Below are positions 1-9,701 of a stretch of DNA of 64,000 nucleotides, in pieces. The stretch's first letter is position 1. Each line of letters begins with the position of its first letter. Made by a program: the position numbers and the translations under genes. This stretch comes from Mycobacterium asiaticum (GTDB taxonomy: Bacteria > Actinomycetota > Actinomycetes > Mycobacteriales > Mycobacteriaceae). The stretch spans positions 1 through 64,000 of the forward strand of contig NZ_LZMH01000057.1 of NCBI RefSeq assembly GCF_001673635.1, in the 5' to 3' direction. The notes under the pieces were generated by a model. The model did not search any database. It was given only the letters and a program-made list of their open reading frames with translations, and had not been told where the DNA came from.

Positions 1-1084
1 CCGCCGGAACCTCAAAGCTCCAATCCCGCGTCGTCGAAACCTCGGCAGGCTCCGACTCCGCTGGCGGCTCCGCCACAAGAGGTTCCGGCTCAGGCGCCGG
101 GTGGGAGTCGTCAGCCACAACGGGCTCCGACTCCACGGCCCACTCAGCGTCATCAACCACCGGTGGTGCAATCGGCGACGGTTCCGCCGCAACCTCAAAG
201 CTCCAATCCCGCGCAGACGAAACCTCCACGGGCTCCCACTCCGCAGTCGGCTCGACTTCGCCTACCGGCGACGACTCAGTCCACTCAGGCGAATCGGGTT
301 CTGCCGCTGGCGAAGTCGGCGACGGTTCCGATGGAAGCTCAAAGTTCCAGTCCCGCGCGGCCGAAACCTCCACGGACTCCGGCTCGCCGGCCGGCTGCGG
401 TAGCTCAATCGGCGGCGGAATCCACTCCGGCGAAATGGAATCGGACGCTACCGAAGTCGGTAGCACCTCATAACTCCAGTCCAACTCCGGTTCGTCGGCC
501 GGCGGTACCACCCAGTCGGGGGACAACGGATCCAGCGCTGTGCGAACCGGTGATGGGGGCTCGGGTTCGTCAATCGGTGGCGCCATCGACTCATCCGAAG
601 TCGACGGCGGTTCCGGCCCAGTTTCGAGGTCTGATGCGGTGGATGCAGGTTTCGTCGCGGGTTCAAGGCTCCACTCGCGCGCTACCGGCGCCTCCGGCTC
701 CGCTGCCACCGGCGGCGGCCCCGGCGCTGGAGGCGGGTTAATGCGCGGCGGCGGGAAGGGCGGCGGGGCTGTTCGCGGTCCAGGCGCCGGGGGCGGGTCG
801 GCATCGAGTTGCTGCAGCCGCCTGATCCGGTCGAAAGGCACCGCGACACGTTTTGGTCGAGCCTCGTCAGGAGCGTCGGGCTGGGGCGTTGGCGATGGCG
901 TTGCCTGCTGCGGCGCCGGCGCCACAACGGTGGCGTCCTCGTCTGTCACCGGCCCATGGCCGTTGGCGACGCGATCGGAAGCACCCTCGTCACCGATCTC
1001 CTGGTCGGTGTCCGACCGCTTGCCCCGACCAAGCTGGACGCGGCGCCGCTTTTTTTCACCCGGCAACCAGGGCGGACGCGCCAT
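1..1084 (-). CDS. Acidic, Pro-rich repeat protein of the ESX locus (EspI-like N-terminal region), truncated
   Basis: The frame is open from an ATG at 1084 to the window edge, giving at least 361 residues; the C-terminus lies outside. The N-terminus is basic (PWLPGEKKRRR) and is followed by a low-complexity region rich in Pro, Glu, Ser and Ala. A short motif of the type ARDWSFE recurs at intervals of roughly 50 residues, and its DNA repeats too (around 10-30, 193-213 and 330-352). It lies just downstream of mycP on the same strand, so it probably belongs to the eccC-eccD-mycP operon. A proline-rich protein beside ESX genes recalls EspI, whose C-terminus is a ParA-like ATPase; that part cannot be seen here. 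In-frame alternative starts are TTG at 1135, with a purine-rich GGGGGG stretch 6 nt upstream, and GTG at 1153; ATG 1084 has GAGGAGG about 11 nt upstream. The open frame is certain; the family is tentative. Confidence 0.72.
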   Translation of the reverse strand, partial: MARPPWLPGEKKRRRVQLGRGKRSDTDQEIGDEGASDRVANGHGPVTDEDATVVAPAPQQATPSPTPQPDAPDEARPKRVAVPFDRIRRLQQLDADPPPAPGPRTAPPPFPPPRINPPPAPGPPPVAAEPEAPVAREWSLEPATKPASTASDLETGPEPPSTSDESMAPPIDEPEPPSPVRTALDPLSPDWVVPPADEPELDWSYEVLPTSVASDSISPEWIPPPIELPQPAGEPESVEVSAARDWNFELPSEPSPTSPAAEPDSPEWTESSPVGEVEPTAEWEPVEVSSARDWSFEVAAEPSPIAPPVVDDAEWAVESEPVVADDSHPAPEPEPLVAEPPAESEPAEVSTTRDWSFEVPA

Positions 1085-1195
1085 CGACCCGCGTTCCTCC
1101 TCGGCAGGCGTCTGCTTCGGCGGCTGTTTGGCCAATGTCGTCCCCCCTTTCACCATCGTGGGTTACCTTGTCCAATCCTACGTAGCGGCACACCC

Positions 1196-2608
1196 TTAAT
1201 CCGCAGATCGCGACTCCTCCGCGGACGACCCCGCACGCCGTCGGCCTCTGGCCGCAGCAACCGCCGCCGCCACCCCAGCCGCCATCACGCACAGCGACGT
1301 CACTCCCAGCACGATGACGCGGGCCCGCTGACTGCCCGGGTCCAGAACCGGGCGTCCCGCGATCGGTTTTGCCGCGTCCGGGTTCGGCACCTGATTGGCC
1401 GGCGGCAAGCGGTAGGTCAACGCCGCGATCGGGTCCACCACGCCGTACCCGGTGGCTTCGTTGGGACCCGCGCCGGGCGTGTGGGCGGTCCGTTTGATCA
1501 GGTCGATCACCTGCGCGGCATTCAACTCGGGGAAACGGGACCTGACCAGCGCCACCACACCGGACACGAACGGCGCAGCGAAGCTGGTCCCGTTGATCGG
1601 TGCCAGACCTTGCTGGCTCATCACGGCATTGACCAGGCCAGGCCCGGCAGAATCCAGCGAGACGATCCGTTCGCCCGGGGCGGCGACGCCCACCCACGGT
1701 CCGCGCAGGCTGAAGTCGGCCGGCTCACCCGACGTCGTCAACGCGCCCACGGTCAGCACGTAGTCGTCGAACCAGGCCGGGCTGGCGATGGTCCGCACCG
1801 AGTCCCACCCGCTCTGCAATGGCATGTTCGGGTCGGGCATGGCGTTCTGCGTTTTGCACAAGCCTTGGCTGTTGAAGTTGCCCGCCGCGGCCACGACCAC
1901 GACGTTGTTCTCGAAGGCGTAGCGAACGGCCCGGCCCAGCTGGACGTCGTCAAGGCCCGCCCCGACCGGGCTGCAGGCCACCTCGGACAGGTTGATCACG
2001 GTCGCGCCCAGGCTGACCGCGCGCGTGATGGCGTAGGCGAGGGTCAACGTGTTCCCGTATCCCGGCGACGTGGCATTCGGGTCGTTGGTTTGGCCCGACC
2101 CGCCCTCCTTGACGCCATAGACGGTGCTGTTCTGCCGGATCGACAGGATGGTCGCCTCGGGGGCCACGCCCGAGAAACCGTCCGCGGGACTGGGCGCGCC
2201 GGCGATGAGTCCCGCCACCAGGGTTCCGTGCGCGTCACAGTCCTGCAGACCGTCGGTATTCGACACGTAATCGCCACCGCCATCGAGCGACGGCAACCGC
2301 GGATGCCGGTTCACCCCGGTGTCGATCACTGCGACCTTCTGTCCGGCCCCGCGGGAGAATCGCCACGCGTCGGAGAAGTTGAGCATGGCTTCGGCGCTGG
2401 GCTGCAGGGTGAAATCGGTGCCCGGGAGCACGCCGGTGGGGACGCCGCAGATCGCCTTGAGATCCGTCGGTTCGACCGGACCCAGTGGGCCGTTCGGTGG
2501 CGGTCCCGGTTCCACCACCGGCGGGCGGATCGCCCACGCCGGTGCGGGGTTCAGCCCCGCCAACAACACCACCGCGACCAGCGCCCCTGTCCGCCGCCAC
2601 GCCCGCAT
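1196..2608 (-). CDS. mycP: Mycosin, ESX subtilisin-like serine protease (MycP)
   Basis: A 470-residue S8 serine protease that, in known ESX systems, is anchored in the cytoplasmic membrane with its catalytic domain outside and stabilises the secretion complex. Visible: signal peptide (residues 1-26, ending PAPAWA), a Pro-rich propeptide-like stretch, Asp96 in VAVIDTG, His127 in DAHGT, oxyanion-region AAGNFN near 241-246, Ser342 in NGTSFAAP, and one C-terminal transmembrane helix (about 429-453) followed by a basic tail. All three triad residues are present and the length is normal for mycosins. The ATG at 2608 overlaps the eccD stop as TGATG, which fixes this start over a longer upstream frame that lacks the leader. 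It is the only mycP in the window. Confidence 0.95.
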   Translation of the reverse strand: MRAWRRTGALVAVVLLAGLNPAPAWAIRPPVVEPGPPPNGPLGPVEPTDLKAICGVPTGVLPGTDFTLQPSAEAMLNFSDAWRFSRGAGQKVAVIDTGVNRHPRLPSLDGGGDYVSNTDGLQDCDAHGTLVAGLIAGAPSPADGFSGVAPEATILSIRQNSTVYGVKEGGSGQTNDPNATSPGYGNTLTLAYAITRAVSLGATVINLSEVACSPVGAGLDDVQLGRAVRYAFENNVVVVAAAGNFNSQGLCKTQNAMPDPNMPLQSGWDSVRTIASPAWFDDYVLTVGALTTSGEPADFSLRGPWVGVAAPGERIVSLDSAGPGLVNAVMSQQGLAPINGTSFAAPFVSGVVALVRSRFPELNAAQVIDLIKRTAHTPGAGPNEATGYGVVDPIAALTYRLPPANQVPNPDAAKPIAGRPVLDPGSQRARVIVLGVTSLCVMAAGVAAAVAAARGRRRAGSSAEESRSAD

Positions 2609-4092
2609 CAGAAGCCCAACCGCTGGTAGACGCCCACCGCCCACAGCGCCAGCGGGATCAGCGAGCCGACCGCCACGTAGTCCAGGTAGGACAACAACGT
2701 CCCCCACCGACGCGGTCCGTCACCGGAGGACCCGCTCAGCCCGGCCAGCGCCGCGCCCACGGCGACGGCCAACAGCACGCCGAGCGCCACCGCCGGCATC
2801 GGCCCCGGGCCTTGCTGCGCCGCCATGCAGACAACCAGCAGGACGGCGATGGCTGGGACCGCCACCGCGGCACGCTCGAACCAGGTGTCGAAATTTCGGC
2901 TACGCAGCGCCAACACGGCCGCGCACGCCAGGGCAAACCCGAAAACCGGCCAATCCAGCACGCCGCGGCCGTGCGACAGCAGCGTCACGTAGACCGTTGC
3001 GGCGGCGGCCAATCCAAACAACAGCGCCGCGCGGGTGATCGCCGCCCGCTTCGCTTTGGTCCAAACCTGTTCGGCAGTGGGCATTGCGGTGCCCGAGTCC
3101 CCGTCCCGCTTCTTACTTGATGCGCCCGGCTCGAACGGATTCTCGAAATCCCAGTCCTCACGGTTGGTTTCGACGACGACGGTCGGCGTCTCGAACCGGC
3201 CCAGCCGGGCCGTCAGATGCGGCACCAGCAGGCAGGCAAGCAGCACCACCGCCGTCGCGACGACGAACACGATGTCGGCACGCACGTGCAGCGCCCGGGC
3301 CAGCATCGCGGCGCCGACCAGGGCGAACAGCACGACACCGGCCAGGTAGGCCCAGCGTCCCGCACCGACCACCCGGCCGTAGACCGCGCACGACACCAGC
3401 ACGGTCAGGCACGCGGCGGCCAGTCCGTAGTGGCCGTAGGGGCCCAGGACGGCCAGAGCGACTCCGGCCGTGAGTGGAATCGCGGCCCAGCCCAGTGCGG
3501 CGGCGACATCGTCGAGCCCGTACGAGCGGTGTGCCATGGTGGCCCCGCCGACGAGCGCCAACACCACCGCACCGGCCAACCCGACAATCACATAGTGGTT
3601 GGCCGCGGCCACCCGGCCGACCACGCAGTAGACCAGGGCCAGCGCGATCAGGTGAACTCCCGCGAACGCCATCCAGCGCGCCGCAACCGCGTCCCACGCG
3701 GCATAGGCGGCCTTGTTCAACCGCCCGACGGCGTCCACCACGTCGTCGTACAACGTGGGCGGTGACAACGCCCGCTGCGACGTCAAGCGCAGCAGTTCAC
3801 CGTTGGCCACCCCCGCCTCACGCAGTGTCCGGTCGGGCGGCAACACCGCGTCGTCGGCGAAGCGGCTGAGCACCCAGAATGTGCGTCGCTCATCCTTGGC
3901 GACCGCCTCACTGCCCCGCTCGTTATCCCGGGACCGCACCAGCCGCGCCAGGTCCGGGACGAAACTCGACACCGGAATGTCCAGCGGCAGAGCGATATCC
4001 AGCTGGGTGCGGCCACCGAAGACCGACACCTGGATGTGTTCGGGCGCCGCCGAGATCACCCGGAACCGACGTAATTCGTTGACCCCGGTCAT
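2608..4092 (-). CDS. eccD: EccD, ESX polytopic membrane component (copy 1, in the mycP operon)
   Basis: A 494-residue EccD. Residues 8-95 form a ubiquitin-like YukD domain (pattern HIQVSVFGG..LDIALP), followed by a linker and about ten to eleven hydrophobic helices with a charged loop in the middle (NREDWDFENPFEP). EccD lines the membrane vestibule of the ESX complex; published ESX-3 and ESX-5 structures show two EccD chains per protomer. The ATG at 4092 overlaps the eccC stop as ATGA, and the gene ends overlapping mycP, so eccC, eccD and mycP are probably translationally coupled. A second, divergent eccD starts at 8222; the two proteins share layout but look clearly different in sequence. 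Confidence 0.92.
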   Translation of the reverse strand: MTGVNELRRFRVISAAPEHIQVSVFGGRTQLDIALPLDIPVSSFVPDLARLVRSRDNERGSEAVAKDERRTFWVLSRFADDAVLPPDRTLREAGVANGELLRLTSQRALSPPTLYDDVVDAVGRLNKAAYAAWDAVAARWMAFAGVHLIALALVYCVVGRVAAANHYVIVGLAGAVVLALVGGATMAHRSYGLDDVAAALGWAAIPLTAGVALAVLGPYGHYGLAAACLTVLVSCAVYGRVVGAGRWAYLAGVVLFALVGAAMLARALHVRADIVFVVATAVVLLACLLVPHLTARLGRFETPTVVVETNREDWDFENPFEPGASSKKRDGDSGTAMPTAEQVWTKAKRAAITRAALLFGLAAAATVYVTLLSHGRGVLDWPVFGFALACAAVLALRSRNFDTWFERAAVAVPAIAVLLVVCMAAQQGPGPMPAVALGVLLAVAVGAALAGLSGSSGDGPRRWGTLLSYLDYVAVGSLIPLALWAVGVYQRLGF

Positions 4093-7000
4093 AGGTCTGC
4101 CATCCGCGACAGCTGGATCACTCCGCTCTTGGCGGTCCGGGACACCAGCATGCCGCGACCCGGCGGCATCTCCGTGGCCTTGTAACCGAACAGTGCCCCT
4201 TCGTCTTTCGTCCCGCTCATCACCAGTCCGTTGCACGAGAGGTCCTTGAGCCGTCCGATGAACTGATCCATCATGGCCCGGCCCGCGCCGCCGATGCGTC
4301 GCGTGACGATCACGCGCAGGCCCACGTCGCGTGCCTGGGGCAGGAATTCGACCAGCGGGCTCAGCGGGCTGCTCATCGAACCCCCGGCGATCAGGTCGTA
4401 GTCGTCGATCATCACGTAGATGTCCGGTCCGGACCACCACGAACGGTCTTTGAGCTGCTGCTGGGTGACGTCGCTGGGTGGTAGCCGATCCCGCAGGGTT
4501 GCGGCGAGCGCCGTCATCAACTCCGCACAGGACTGCGAGGCGGTGGCATATCCGCCCAGATAGTCGTTTGCCACCACGCCGAGCATGGAGCGGCGGTAGT
4601 CGACCAGGACGATCTTGCACTCTCCGGGTGTGGTGTTCTCCATCAACCCGGCCGCGATGTTGCGCAGCAAGCCGGTCTTGCCGCATTCCCCGTCACCGAA
4701 CGCCACCAGATGCGGTTGCGCCTCGAAATCCAATACGACGGGCACCAATTCGGCCTCGTTGATGCCGATGGCCACGCGTGATCTGTTCAGCATCCCGGCG
4801 TTACGCGCCACCCGGACCACCGCAGTGCGATCCACATTGTGCGGCAGCATCCGGACCCGTGGCGCCTGCCGGTTTCCGTAGTGCGCGCGTACCGAGTTGA
4901 CCGCGGCCGCGACACCTTCCGGTAGGTCGTCGACCGTCGAAGTGGAATCCAAGCGCGGCAGCGCGATCAGGATGTGCAGCCGCTCATGGCTGATCCCGCG
5001 ACCGGGGCGACCGACCGGTACCAGTTCGTTGAACTTGCGGCCCACGTCGCTGTCCAGCGCGTCACCCAGCTTGAGCTCGATGCGGGTGCCCAGCATGTCC
5101 TTGACCGCGGCGCGGATCTCCATCCAGCGTGACGCCGAGATCACCAGGTGCACCCCGTACGAAAGACCCTGAATCGCCAGCGAATTCAGCGCCGGTTCGA
5201 GCATCTCGAAGTCACTGCGGATCGAGGCCCAGCCGTCGATCACCAGGAACAGGTCACCGAACTTGTCCTGGCTCAACGGATCCTTGGCCGCCACCTCGGG
5301 GGGCAGGGTGGCCAGGTGCGCTTTGCGCGCCCGGAAGTCGCGCATCGATTCGATGCCCAGGTCACGGAAGCGCACCTCGCGGAACCGCAGCACCCCCGAC
5401 ACTTCCGCCACGGTCCGGCGGATCGCATCGGCATCCATCCGGCCGGCCACCCCGCCCACGTGCGGCAGGTTGGCCAGGCTGGCCAGCGTGCCGCCACCGA
5501 AGTCCAGGCAGAAGAACTGCACCTGCTCCGGAGTGTGGGTGGCGGCCGCGGACATGATCAGCGTGCGCAGCGCGGTGGACTTGCCCGACTGGGGGCCGCC
5601 GACCACCGCGACGTTGCCCTGCGCCGCCGACAGGTCCACGATCAGGACGTCGCGACGCTGGTCGTAGGGGCGGTCCACCACACCCATCGGCATCCACAAC
5701 CGGCCGTCGAGATTGGACGGCGCCGTCCAGTTCACGTCCGGCAGTAGCTGATTGACGGCGGGGCTCTCGTCCAGCGGCGGCAACCACACCTCGTGGGCCG
5801 GCCGGCCGTGACCCCGCAGTCGCGACACCACCACGTCGAGCAATGTCGTCTTGGTCGGAGTGGGCGGAACCCCTTGGGCGGATTCGGCGGCTTGGTCCAC
5901 CGCGGGAGCGACGGGAACGGCGTCCTTCTTGACCGGGGTGGCGGTGAACAGCTTCGGTGCCAGTGCGCCCGGCTGTCGGCGGCCGCTTTGCGCGGCCCGG
6001 CGCGGCCGGACGTACTCCCCGGAGACATAGCAGGTGTTGAACCGGATCGGTTCGCCCGCATCGCATTTCAAGAATGCCGAACCAGGCACGCTGGGCAGAT
6101 GGTATGCATCGGGCACGCCCAGCACGCTGCGCGATTCGCCGGCCGAGAAGGTCTTGAGCCCGATCCGGTAGGAGAGGTGCGAGTCCAGACCCCGCAGCTT
6201 GCCCTCCTCAAGCCGCTGCGACGCCAGCAGCAGATGCACGTGCAGCGACCTGCCCAGCCGACCGATCATCACGAACAGCTCCGCGAAATCAGGCTTCTGC
6301 GAGAGCAATTCGGAGAACTCGTCGACGATGATGAACAACGCCGGCAGCGGAGCCAGATCCGCGCCGTTGGCCCGGGCGCGTTCGTACTCGTTGACGTTGG
6401 GGAAGTTGCCCGCCGATCGAAGCAGCTCCTGGCGCCGGTTCAGCTCCCCGGCCAGCGCGTCGCGCATGCGGTCGACCAGTATCAGCTCGTCTTCCAGGTT
6501 GGTGATGATCGCCGCGATATGCGGCACCCCTTCGAGCCCGAGAAATGTTGCGCCACCTTTGAAGTCGACCAGCACCATATTCAGCACGTCGGGCGAGTGC
6601 GAGGTGACCATCGACAACACCAGGGTGCGCAGGAATTCCGACTTTCCCGAGCCGGTGGCGCCGATGCACAATCCGTGCGGGCCCATGCCTGCCTCGGCGG
6701 ATTCCTTGATGTCCAGTTCGAGCGGTTGCCCGTTGGGCGTGTACCCGATGGGCACCCGCAGCCGTTCCCGCGGTGAGCGTTTGCGCCACACCTGTTCGGG
6801 CACGATCTCGGCGGCGTCGGGAATCTTCAACAGGCTCATCAGGCCCGGGTCGGTGGCCCGGGAGTCGGCCTCCAGGCTGACGATATGCGCGGCGCTCGCC
6901 AAGCGGTAACGACCGATACGGCGGGCCGTCGTCTCGGCTTCGGCGACGGTGATGGTGTCCGGCGTCGCGAACCGCTCGACGCCGACCGCGGTGCGCGCGC

Positions 7001-8123
7001 CGACGTGCTCACCGTCGGCGTCACCCTCGACCACCAGCTGCAGCCCGCGCCGGGTGGCCGCAGACTCGGACCCGTTCAGGTCCAGCAGCGTCACGCTGTC
7101 CAGCCCCGCATCGGTCACCAGACGCTCCGTCCCGGTGACGTAGCCGTCGTCGAGCACCACCACGAGCTGTTTGAGGCCCTTGGTCGGTTCGGCGTTACGG
7201 CTGAACCGCCCCCGCTCCGCGAGGTCCGCGGCCAGCGACTGTTCCAGCAACTCCAGGCCGGGGAACAGCAAACGCAGCGAACCCATGCCGTCGCGGACCG
7301 TGGCGTGCTGGGCGTGCGGCAGCCACTTGACCCAGCTCCAGTTCTCCCCGTCCGGGTTGGCGGTGACCACGGCGACCTGCACGTGATCCGGCCCGTGGAA
7401 CGCACACAGCTCGAGGACCATGGACCGGACCAGCTGGCGGGCCAGCTTTCGGTCGCCCTCGAAGGTGATCGCGGGGAACGCCCGCAGCGACACCGCGGTC
7501 GGCAGCGCGTGCACCACGGAATGCGTCTTGACGAACCTCCGTAGCGCCACCGTCGACACCGGTTCGAGGTCCTCGGGCGGGCCGGTCTCCGGCGCCAGCA
7601 GCCGGGTGGCCAGCCGGTGGGTGCCGATACCCAGCCGCACATGACAGAAGTCGTTGTCGCTGGGCCGGCGCTCCCACATGCGGCGGGTGCCGACCACGTC
7701 GGCCAGGGCCCGGGGGTCGGGGTGGCTCCATTCCAGGGCCGCGCGCTGCCCCTCGCCGGTCAGGTCAGCGTCGTCGCGCAGGTGGGCCAGATAGCTGAAG
7801 TAGTCCTTGCGTTCCTCGTTGAGTTCGGCGGCCGCCTTGCCGGAGCGGGCGCCCCCGCCCATGAACATGCCCGCCATCGACATGACCATCATCATCGGGA
7901 AGATCAGGAACATCGGGTTCTTCATCAGATCCCGGCCGCCGACGGTGACCATCAGCGCGATCATCCCGATCACCGCAACGATCATCACGAACGGCAGCAG
8001 CCTCATCAGCAGGTTGCCCGGGATCACCCGGGGCACCTCGGGCGGCGGCTGCAGGTTGACCTCACCGCCCGGCATGCGCGGCGGCGACACCCGCAGTCGG
8101 CGCACAAAACCCTGCGTACTCAA
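4089..8123 (-). CDS. eccC: EccC, FtsK/SpoIIIE-type ESX motor ATPase
   Basis: A 1344-residue single-chain EccC, the motor that recognises substrates and drives ESX secretion. Two transmembrane helices lie near residues 38-62 and 70-90 (a Met-rich FPMMMVMSMAGMFMGGG segment). Three ATPase domains follow: Walker A GATGSGKS at 488-495 with Walker B Asp520 (MVLVDFKGG), GGPQSGKS at 842-849, and GDGECGKT at about 1143-1150. EccC is fused as in ESX-2, -3, -4 and -5, not split as in ESX-1. The start is TTG at 8123, chosen because GGGGGA lies 7 nt upstream and the N-terminus STQGFVRR is typical of EccC. It diverges from the second eccD with 98 bp between starts. Confidence 0.96.
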   Translation of the reverse strand: MSTQGFVRRLRVSPPRMPGGEVNLQPPPEVPRVIPGNLLMRLLPFVMIVAVIGMIALMVTVGGRDLMKNPMFLIFPMMMVMSMAGMFMGGGARSGKAAAELNEERKDYFSYLAHLRDDADLTGEGQRAALEWSHPDPRALADVVGTRRMWERRPSDNDFCHVRLGIGTHRLATRLLAPETGPPEDLEPVSTVALRRFVKTHSVVHALPTAVSLRAFPAITFEGDRKLARQLVRSMVLELCAFHGPDHVQVAVVTANPDGENWSWVKWLPHAQHATVRDGMGSLRLLFPGLELLEQSLAADLAERGRFSRNAEPTKGLKQLVVVLDDGYVTGTERLVTDAGLDSVTLLDLNGSESAATRRGLQLVVEGDADGEHVGARTAVGVERFATPDTITVAEAETTARRIGRYRLASAAHIVSLEADSRATDPGLMSLLKIPDAAEIVPEQVWRKRSPRERLRVPIGYTPNGQPLELDIKESAEAGMGPHGLCIGATGSGKSEFLRTLVLSMVTSHSPDVLNMVLVDFKGGATFLGLEGVPHIAAIITNLEDELILVDRMRDALAGELNRRQELLRSAGNFPNVNEYERARANGADLAPLPALFIIVDEFSELLSQKPDFAELFVMIGRLGRSLHVHLLLASQRLEEGKLRGLDSHLSYRIGLKTFSAGESRSVLGVPDAYHLPSVPGSAFLKCDAGEPIRFNTCYVSGEYVRPRRAAQSGRRQPGALAPKLFTATPVKKDAVPVAPAVDQAAESAQGVPPTPTKTTLLDVVVSRLRGHGRPAHEVWLPPLDESPAVNQLLPDVNWTAPSNLDGRLWMPMGVVDRPYDQRRDVLIVDLSAAQGNVAVVGGPQSGKSTALRTLIMSAAATHTPEQVQFFCLDFGGGTLASLANLPHVGGVAGRMDADAIRRTVAEVSGVLRFREVRFRDLGIESMRDFRARKAHLATLPPEVAAKDPLSQDKFGDLFLVIDGWASIRSDFEMLEPALNSLAIQGLSYGVHLVISASRWMEIRAAVKDMLGTRIELKLGDALDSDVGRKFNELVPVGRPGRGISHERLHILIALPRLDSTSTVDDLPEGVAAAVNSVRAHYGNRQAPRVRMLPHNVDRTAVVRVARNAGMLNRSRVAIGINEAELVPVVLDFEAQPHLVAFGDGECGKTGLLRNIAAGLMENTTPGECKIVLVDYRRSMLGVVANDYLGGYATASQSCAELMTALAATLRDRLPPSDVTQQQLKDRSWWSGPDIYVMIDDYDLIAGGSMSSPLSPLVEFLPQARDVGLRVIVTRRIGGAGRAMMDQFIGRLKDLSCNGLVMSGTKDEGALFGYKATEMPPGRGMLVSRTAKSGVIQLSRMADL

Positions 8124-8221
8124 CCGGTCATCCCCCGAACTCCAAACAGGCGACTAATTGGCCCTGAATGCCTGGGTAATGTCACCAGCGAATGACACAA
8201 ACCTGCAGGAGGCCGATAGCG
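8124..8221. promoter_or_regulatory. Divergent promoter region between eccC and second eccD
   Basis: This 98-bp gap separates two divergent start codons and must hold both promoters. It includes the eccC ribosome-binding site GGGGGA (minus strand) and an AGGAGG 9 nt before ATG 8222 (plus strand). I could not identify convincing -10/-35 hexamers. Confidence 0.5.
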
Positions 8222-9697
8222 ATGACTCTACCGCCGTCGCTGTCTGAATTAGACGCCGAATCCGAGGCCGAGCCGACGCTCAGCCGGGTCACGCTGGCGG
8301 TGGGTGACCTGCGGCTCGACGTCGGGCTTCCGGCCAACACCAGCATTGCCACGTTCATCGACGACGTCATCGATATCGCGAACGAGCAAATCGCGACACA
8401 CCCGGGACACGAAGAAGTCGCCTTTGACACCACCGAGGGGAAATGGACCCTGGCGCGGCTGGGTGATGAGCCGATCGACCCCAGCCGTTCGCTGAGCGAA
8501 GCCAATGTCTACGACGGCGACCTGCTGACCATCCGCGCGATCGACCAGCCGCTACGCCCGATGTTGTTCGACGACATCGAGGATGCGGACGAGAACCCCG
8601 CTCCCACTTGGCTTTCCCGCGACGCGCGGCTGTTCACGTGCTTCGGGGTGGCGCTGGCTGCGACCCTGGCGATCGCTTTCCTGCTGCCGCGCGCAACAAC
8701 TCAGATCTATGTGCCCGCATCAGCGCTGGGCATCGGGATCATCGCCGTCGTCGCGGCGTGCGTGATCGCTCATCGCTCGTCGGGGGCTCGTCGTTCGGAG
8801 TGGCTGGCGGCAGGGGCCATTCCGCTGCTGTTCAGCGGCGCCCTCTACGTGGTGCCAGACGCCTTCGGCGCCAAGTCGCTGCCCATGGCGTTCGCACTGA
8901 CCGGGCTGGCATCGCTGTTGATTCTGCTGGTGACCGGCCGCGGCCGCGCGCTGCACACCGCGGTGATTGCACTGGCCGTGATCGGCGGCGCGGCCGCCGT
9001 CGTCGACCTGCTGTGGAGTCCGCCGCCACGCGCGATCGGCGCGGTCCTGGCGACGGTATCGGTGATCGTGGTCTACCTGTCGCCCCGAGTGACGATCCTG
9101 CTGGCCAAGCTGCCGGTACCCCGGGTGCCGACGGCGGGCGAACCACTCGACGACATCGAAACCCAAGGCGGAACCACCGTCGAGGGTGTCAACGCGGTGG
9201 GCAAGCAGGTGATCCCCACCGAAGAAGGCATGACGGTCCGGGTTCGCCGGGCCAGCCAGTACCTGACCGGCATCCTGACCGCGGCCGCCGTCACCGCAAC
9301 GGCCGGCTGCTATCTCGCGGTCGACGTGAGTGGCCGCTTTTATTGGCAGGGCACGGTTTTCGCGGCCGCGGTGGCCGCGGTGCTGTGCCTGCGCGGCCGC
9401 AGCCATCACGACCTGGTGCAGTCGGCCACCCTGGTCGCCGGAGGACTCTCGATCGCGCTGCTGTCGATCCTGAAAATGGCGGTCGGACTGGACGATTGGG
9501 ATTTCCCCGCGGCGCTGGCCCTCGTCGTGCTGATGGTGCTGGTGATCGCCTGCGGGATCATCGCCCCGCGGCTGGAGTTCTCGCCGGTGATGCGCCGGCA
9601 GGTCGAGATCCTGGAATACCTCGCCATCGTGCTGATCTTTCCGCTGTGCTGCTGGATTATCCGGCTGTACGCGCTGTTTCGCGAGCTCCGGATCTAA
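8222..9697 (+). CDS. eccD: EccD paralogue, ESX polytopic membrane component (copy 2)
   Basis: A 491-residue EccD-type protein: an N-terminal ubiquitin-like domain (about residues 20-105, VTLAVGDLRLDVGLP), a cytoplasmic linker, then about eleven hydrophobic helices with a charged central loop (around 9120-9260) and a C-terminal helix ending LYALFRELRI. AGGAGG 9 nt upstream selects ATG 8222 over an in-frame ATG at 8192. It stands alone on the plus strand between eccC and eccB, the position eccD4 has in ESX-4. It differs clearly in sequence from the eccD at 2608-4092 while sharing the whole fold plan, so it is a paralogue rather than a recent tandem copy. Confidence 0.9.
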   Translation: MTLPPSLSELDAESEAEPTLSRVTLAVGDLRLDVGLPANTSIATFIDDVIDIANEQIATHPGHEEVAFDTTEGKWTLARLGDEPIDPSRSLSEANVYDGDLLTIRAIDQPLRPMLFDDIEDADENPAPTWLSRDARLFTCFGVALAATLAIAFLLPRATTQIYVPASALGIGIIAVVAACVIAHRSSGARRSEWLAAGAIPLLFSGALYVVPDAFGAKSLPMAFALTGLASLLILLVTGRGRALHTAVIALAVIGGAAAVVDLLWSPPPRAIGAVLATVSVIVVYLSPRVTILLAKLPVPRVPTAGEPLDDIETQGGTTVEGVNAVGKQVIPTEEGMTVRVRRASQYLTGILTAAAVTATAGCYLAVDVSGRFYWQGTVFAAAVAAVLCLRGRSHHDLVQSATLVAGGLSIALLSILKMAVGLDDWDFPAALALVVLMVLVIACGIIAPRLEFSPVMRRQVEILEYLAIVLIFPLCCWIIRLYALFRELRI

Positions 9698-9701
9698 CGC
9701 G

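Noticed and set aside
10..352. Repeats near the left edge as a CRISPR array
   Set aside because: Spacing is uneven, copies are imperfect and all lie in frame in one coding sequence; they are protein repeats.
809..2629. 606-residue plus-strand open frame across the mycP gene
   Set aside because: It is Arg/His-rich without any motif and is antisense to a clear mycosin with all catalytic residues; a by-product of high GC.
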